Part shown: in pieces, positions 8,267 through 9,849 of the stretch | Layout of the letters: each line of letters starts with the position of its first letter | Numbering within the stretch: the stretch's first letter is position 1 | Origin: Paracoccaceae bacterium | GTDB taxonomy: Bacteria; Pseudomonadota; Alphaproteobacteria; Rhodobacterales; Rhodobacteraceae | Direction: 5' to 3' | Length of the DNA stretch: 9,849 nt | Assembly: GCA_002746395.1 (NCBI GenBank) | Contig: NVXA01000007.1 | Location: 10,816-20,664, forward strand | Translations under genes and position numbers: made by a program | Notes under the pieces: generated by a model | The model's input: only the letters and a program-made list of their open reading frames with translations | Told to the model about the DNA's origin: nothing | Databases searched by the model: none

Positions 8267-8738
8267 CGCTCAACCAATCCCAATTATCACCGACAGCACG
8301 AATTTCCAGCACCCGCACATCCGATTCTAAATCGGGCATAGAAAACGTCAAATCCAGATACCGATCAGGTCGCGCAGCCCCCAACCTATCCGGCCATTCC
8401 ACCAACGTGATCGCTGTTTCAAACGCGTCATCCAGCCCCAGTTCCGTCAGCTCGTCAACATGCGTTAAGCGGTACAAATCCGTATGCCACACCTCCCCAA
8501 CGGAGGTTTCATAAACCTGCACCAGCGTGAAAGTCGGTGACGGCACATCCTCAACCAGACCATCCCGCGCCATCATCGTCTGAATGATGGCACGCGCAAA
8601 ATGCGTTTTCCCCGCCCCGACAGGGCCAGACAAAAGCAAGCAATCGCCACCCTTAAGATGCGCGGAAAACGCAACCGCCAACGCGGCGGAATCCTCGGCA
8701 GTTTCCAAAGTTTTCGTGTAATTCAAAGCATTGCCCAA
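8259..8738 (-). CDS. tsaE: tRNA t6A37 synthesis ATPase TsaE (YjeE)
   Basis: A 159-residue P-loop ATPase that works with TsaB and TsaD to transfer the threonylcarbamoyl group to A37 of ANN-decoding tRNAs in the cytoplasm. Family motifs are in order: Walker A GPVGAGKT (38-45), SPTFTLV (67-73), HTDLYRL (85-91) and EWPDRL (114-119). Length is normal. No ATG is available in frame between the upstream in-frame stop (8775-8777) and the conserved region. The best start is TTG at 8738, with TTG at 8726 as an alternative; neither has a clear Shine-Dalgarno sequence. The lolA stop is 56 nt upstream. The 3' end overlaps addB by 8 nt, placing tsaE first in a tsaE-addB-addA unit. The function is secure, the exact start is not. 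Confidence 0.93.
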   Translation of the reverse strand: MGNALNYTKTLETAEDSAALAVAFSAHLKGGDCLLLSGPVGAGKTHFARAIIQTMMARDGLVEDVPSPTFTLVQVYETSVGEVWHTDLYRLTHVDELTELGLDDAFETAITLVEWPDRLGAARPDRYLDLTFSMPDLESDVRVLEIRAVGDNWDWLSDV

Positions 8739-8773
8739 TCGAAATGTTTCGCAATCGATTCTGGACGCTGGCG

Positions 8774-8779
8774 TTTATA
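8774..8779 (-). promoter_or_regulatory. Possible -10 element for the tsaE-addB-addA unit
   Basis: The minus strand carries TATAAA (8779-8774), placing a start near 8767 and a leader of about 29 nt before the TTG at 8738. There is no good -35 (AGGGTT at 17 nt spacing), so the call rests on the hexamer alone. A second weaker pairing, TTGTTT with CAGAAT 17 nt later, also exists. Read-through from lolA could equally supply transcripts. Confidence 0.25.
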
Positions 8780-8794
8780 AAAACAAGCCCTGCC

Positions 8795-9409
8795 TTAACC
8801 CTCGTTTTGCAACGCCAGAATGGTCTTGGGAATGCTGAACAATGCACTATCCAGCGAGATGTTCGTCGTTAACTCGCCAAGCTTAACCACAGATTCCAGA
8901 CCGGCCCCGTCAACGATAATCCATTCGACCAGTGCCATCGGCTTGCGATCAAAAATCATCTTGATGGTCCCGATTCCCGGTTCGTCAGGGTCAAACAACG
9001 TCAGATGCATCTGCGTATCCCCCGCTTCCAGCAATTGCACAAACTTCGAACGCCGGATGTCAATGTCAGGCCGCGTCAACAACGACAACGGCGTGCTGGA
9101 TTGCGGATACCGCTGCGGGCCACGGTTGGACTTCTTGTCAAAAATCGCCAAAGCTTGCCCGTCTGCCACCAGCAACGCTGGCGAGGGCGCATCATATTCA
9201 AACCGCATTTTTCCCGGCTTTTGCAGGTAAAACGTCCCCGTCGCCGTGGACCCATCCGCACTTTCTTGCGTAAAGGGGGCCGTCGCGGAAATCAGCGAGT
9301 TCAGATAAGTGTTCAACTCATCGACAACGTCATTCTGGGCGTTGGCAGAACCGCCAAACGAAGCCAGAGAGGCGGCACCAAAGGCCGCGATAAAAAAGCG
9401 TCTGTTCAT
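8795..9409 (-). CDS. lolA: Outer-membrane lipoprotein carrier protein LolA
   Basis: A 204-residue periplasmic chaperone that takes outer-membrane lipoproteins from the LolCDE transporter and ferries them across the periplasm. The N-terminus is a Sec signal peptide: basic MNRR, a hydrophobic run FFIAAFGAASLASF, and an AxA-type site SANA|QN giving cleavage after residue 24. The mature part has the family signature ATGTFYLQKPGKMRFEYD (56-73), the strand region that builds the half-barrel lipid-binding cavity. Length is typical. The ATG at 9409 has no Shine-Dalgarno sequence, and the best promoter -10 ends 6 nt before it, so the mRNA may be leaderless. It lies 68 nt after ftsK, a pairing seen in other Alphaproteobacteria. 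The product family is clear; the lipoprotein set it serves cannot be told from here. Confidence 0.93.
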   Translation of the reverse strand: MNRRFFIAAFGAASLASFGGSANAQNDVVDELNTYLNSLISATAPFTQESADGSTATGTFYLQKPGKMRFEYDAPSPALLVADGQALAIFDKKSNRGPQRYPQSSTPLSLLTRPDIDIRRSKFVQLLEAGDTQMHLTLFDPDEPGIGTIKMIFDRKPMALVEWIIVDGAGLESVVKLGELTTNISLDSALFSIPKTILALQNEG

Positions 9410-9415
9410 GGACTT

Positions 9416-9444
9416 AATATAGAACCCGACCGCGCAATATTAAA
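9416..9444 (-). promoter_or_regulatory. Candidate promoter giving a leaderless lolA transcript
   Basis: On the minus strand TATATT (9421-9416, 5/6 to the -10 consensus) is preceded at 17 nt by TTTAAT (9444-9439, a weak -35). Six nucleotides, AAGTCC, separate the -10 from the lolA ATG, so the expected transcription start coincides with the A of the start codon. This fits the lack of a ribosome binding site. Confidence 0.45.
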
Positions 9445-9447
9445 CCC

Positions 9448-9475
9448 GCCAATGCCGCAATAAGCGGATATTGGC
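9448..9475 (-). terminator. Stem-loop directly after ftsK, possible weak terminator
   Basis: Two nucleotides after the ftsK TAG, the minus strand reads GCCAAT, AT, CCGC, TTATT loop, GCGG, C, ATTGGC. This gives a 6-bp outer and a 4-bp inner stem with a small AT/C internal loop. The sequence after it (GGGTTTAATATT) is a poor U-tract, so this may be a weak terminator or a 3'-end stabiliser between ftsK and lolA. Confidence 0.5.
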
Positions 9476-9477
9476 GA

Positions 9478-9849
9478 CTATTGGATTTCCGGCACCAGAA
9501 TTTCTCGCTTGCCGACATGGTTCGCCTGACTAACAACGCCGTTCTCTTCCATCTCTTCAACGATCTTGGCAGCCTTGTTATAGCCAATCGACAATTTGCG
9601 CTGGATATAGGAGGTCGAACACTTCCGGTCCCGCGCCACAATCTGCACCGCTTGATCATAAAGCGCATCCTCGCCGCCAGTGTTTCCACCAAGACCCAGC
9701 AGCGCGTCAACGGTGGCACTCGCCTCGCCCTCCGGCCCTTCAACGACGCCGGAAACATACGTCGGCTCGCCTTGTGCCTTAAGGAAGTTCACGATTTCCT
9801 CGACCTCTTCGTCCGACACAAACGGCCCATGCACGCGCGTTACTTTACC
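9478..9849 (-). CDS. ftsK: DNA translocase FtsK, C-terminal fragment (5' end outside window)
   Basis: The last 123 residues of FtsK, the septal DNA pump that clears chromosomes from the division site and activates XerCD recombination at dif. The frame runs open to the window edge as GKVTRVHGPFVSDEEV, the well-conserved end of the motor domain; the GTG at 9834 within it is an internal valine codon, not a start. A linker with an acidic, Gly-rich stretch follows. The gamma domain begins near GGEDALYDQAV (58-68 of the fragment) and contains the winged helix that reads KOPS sequences (CSTSYIQRKL, then IGYNKAAKIVEEMEENGVVS). The C-terminus is intact and ends in TAG at 9478. A stem-loop and lolA follow. 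Confidence 0.95.
   Translation of the reverse strand, partial: GKVTRVHGPFVSDEEVEEIVNFLKAQGEPTYVSGVVEGPEGEASATVDALLGLGGNTGGEDALYDQAVQIVARDRKCSTSYIQRKLSIGYNKAAKIVEEMEENGVVSQANHVGKREILVPEIQ

Noticed and set aside
8780..8808. Possible hairpin terminator after lolA (AAAACGAG pairing with CTTGTTTT on the minus strand)
   Set aside because: AT-rich 8-bp stem with one G-T pair and a 13-nt loop; the T-run belongs to the stem itself. Too weak to call as a terminator.
9478..9834. A stand-alone 118-residue protein starting at GTG 9834
   Set aside because: The frame continues upstream to the window edge with the conserved FtsK residues GKVTRVHGPF, so this is the tail of FtsK and the GTG is an internal valine codon.
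1..9849. Search by eye for CRISPR arrays, tRNA genes, insertion sequences, phage genes or a defence island
   Set aside because: No repeated spacer pattern, tRNA-like cloverleaf, transposase motif or long inverted repeat seen. The coding density is filled by conserved core genes, and AddAB here is standard recombination machinery, not a defence system.

Overview
The window looks like ordinary core chromosome of an alphaproteobacterium, most likely Rhodobacterales (Roseobacter-like). The grounds are the alphaproteobacterial-type AddB/AddA pair, a thioredoxin very close to the Rhodobacter type, an FtsK-LolA gene pair, and an LolA without any visible LolB partner. This is a judgement from remembered protein families, not from a search. 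All seven genes lie on the minus strand, so transcription runs from high to low coordinates. No gene-free stretch exceeds about 130 bp. I see no tRNA, rRNA, insertion sequence, CRISPR array or phage gene.

In order of transcription: (1) the C-terminal end of ftsK (9849-9478, start outside the window), followed at once by a stem-loop; (2) lolA (9409-8795), a periplasmic lipoprotein chaperone whose only good promoter places the transcript start on its ATG; (3) tsaE (8738-8259), the ATPase of tRNA t6A synthesis, with a probable TTG start; (4) addB (8266-5357), overlapping tsaE by 8 nt; (5) addA (5360-2049), overlapping addB by 4 nt; (6) trxA (1985-1665), with its own promoter overlapping the addA stop and a strong intrinsic terminator; (7) a thiamine-diphosphate-dependent enzyme of the acetolactate-synthase type (1538-1), cut by the window edge before its C-terminus.

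The genes cover chromosome segregation (FtsK), outer-membrane lipoprotein transport (LolA), tRNA modification (TsaE), recombinational repair of double-strand breaks (AddAB) and thiol redox (TrxA). tsaE-addB-addA is a tightly coupled translational unit. The last gene is insulated by the trxA terminator and has its own promoter region containing an operator-like inverted repeat. It is the most accessory-looking part of the window.

I found no convincing undescribed system. The points worth a second look are modest: an AddB without the iron-sulfur cysteines of the Bacillus protein, tsaE joined directly to addB where related genomes often have two cell-wall-recycling genes, a probable leaderless lolA mRNA, an unusual tsaE start region, and the inverted repeat upstream of the TPP enzyme gene.
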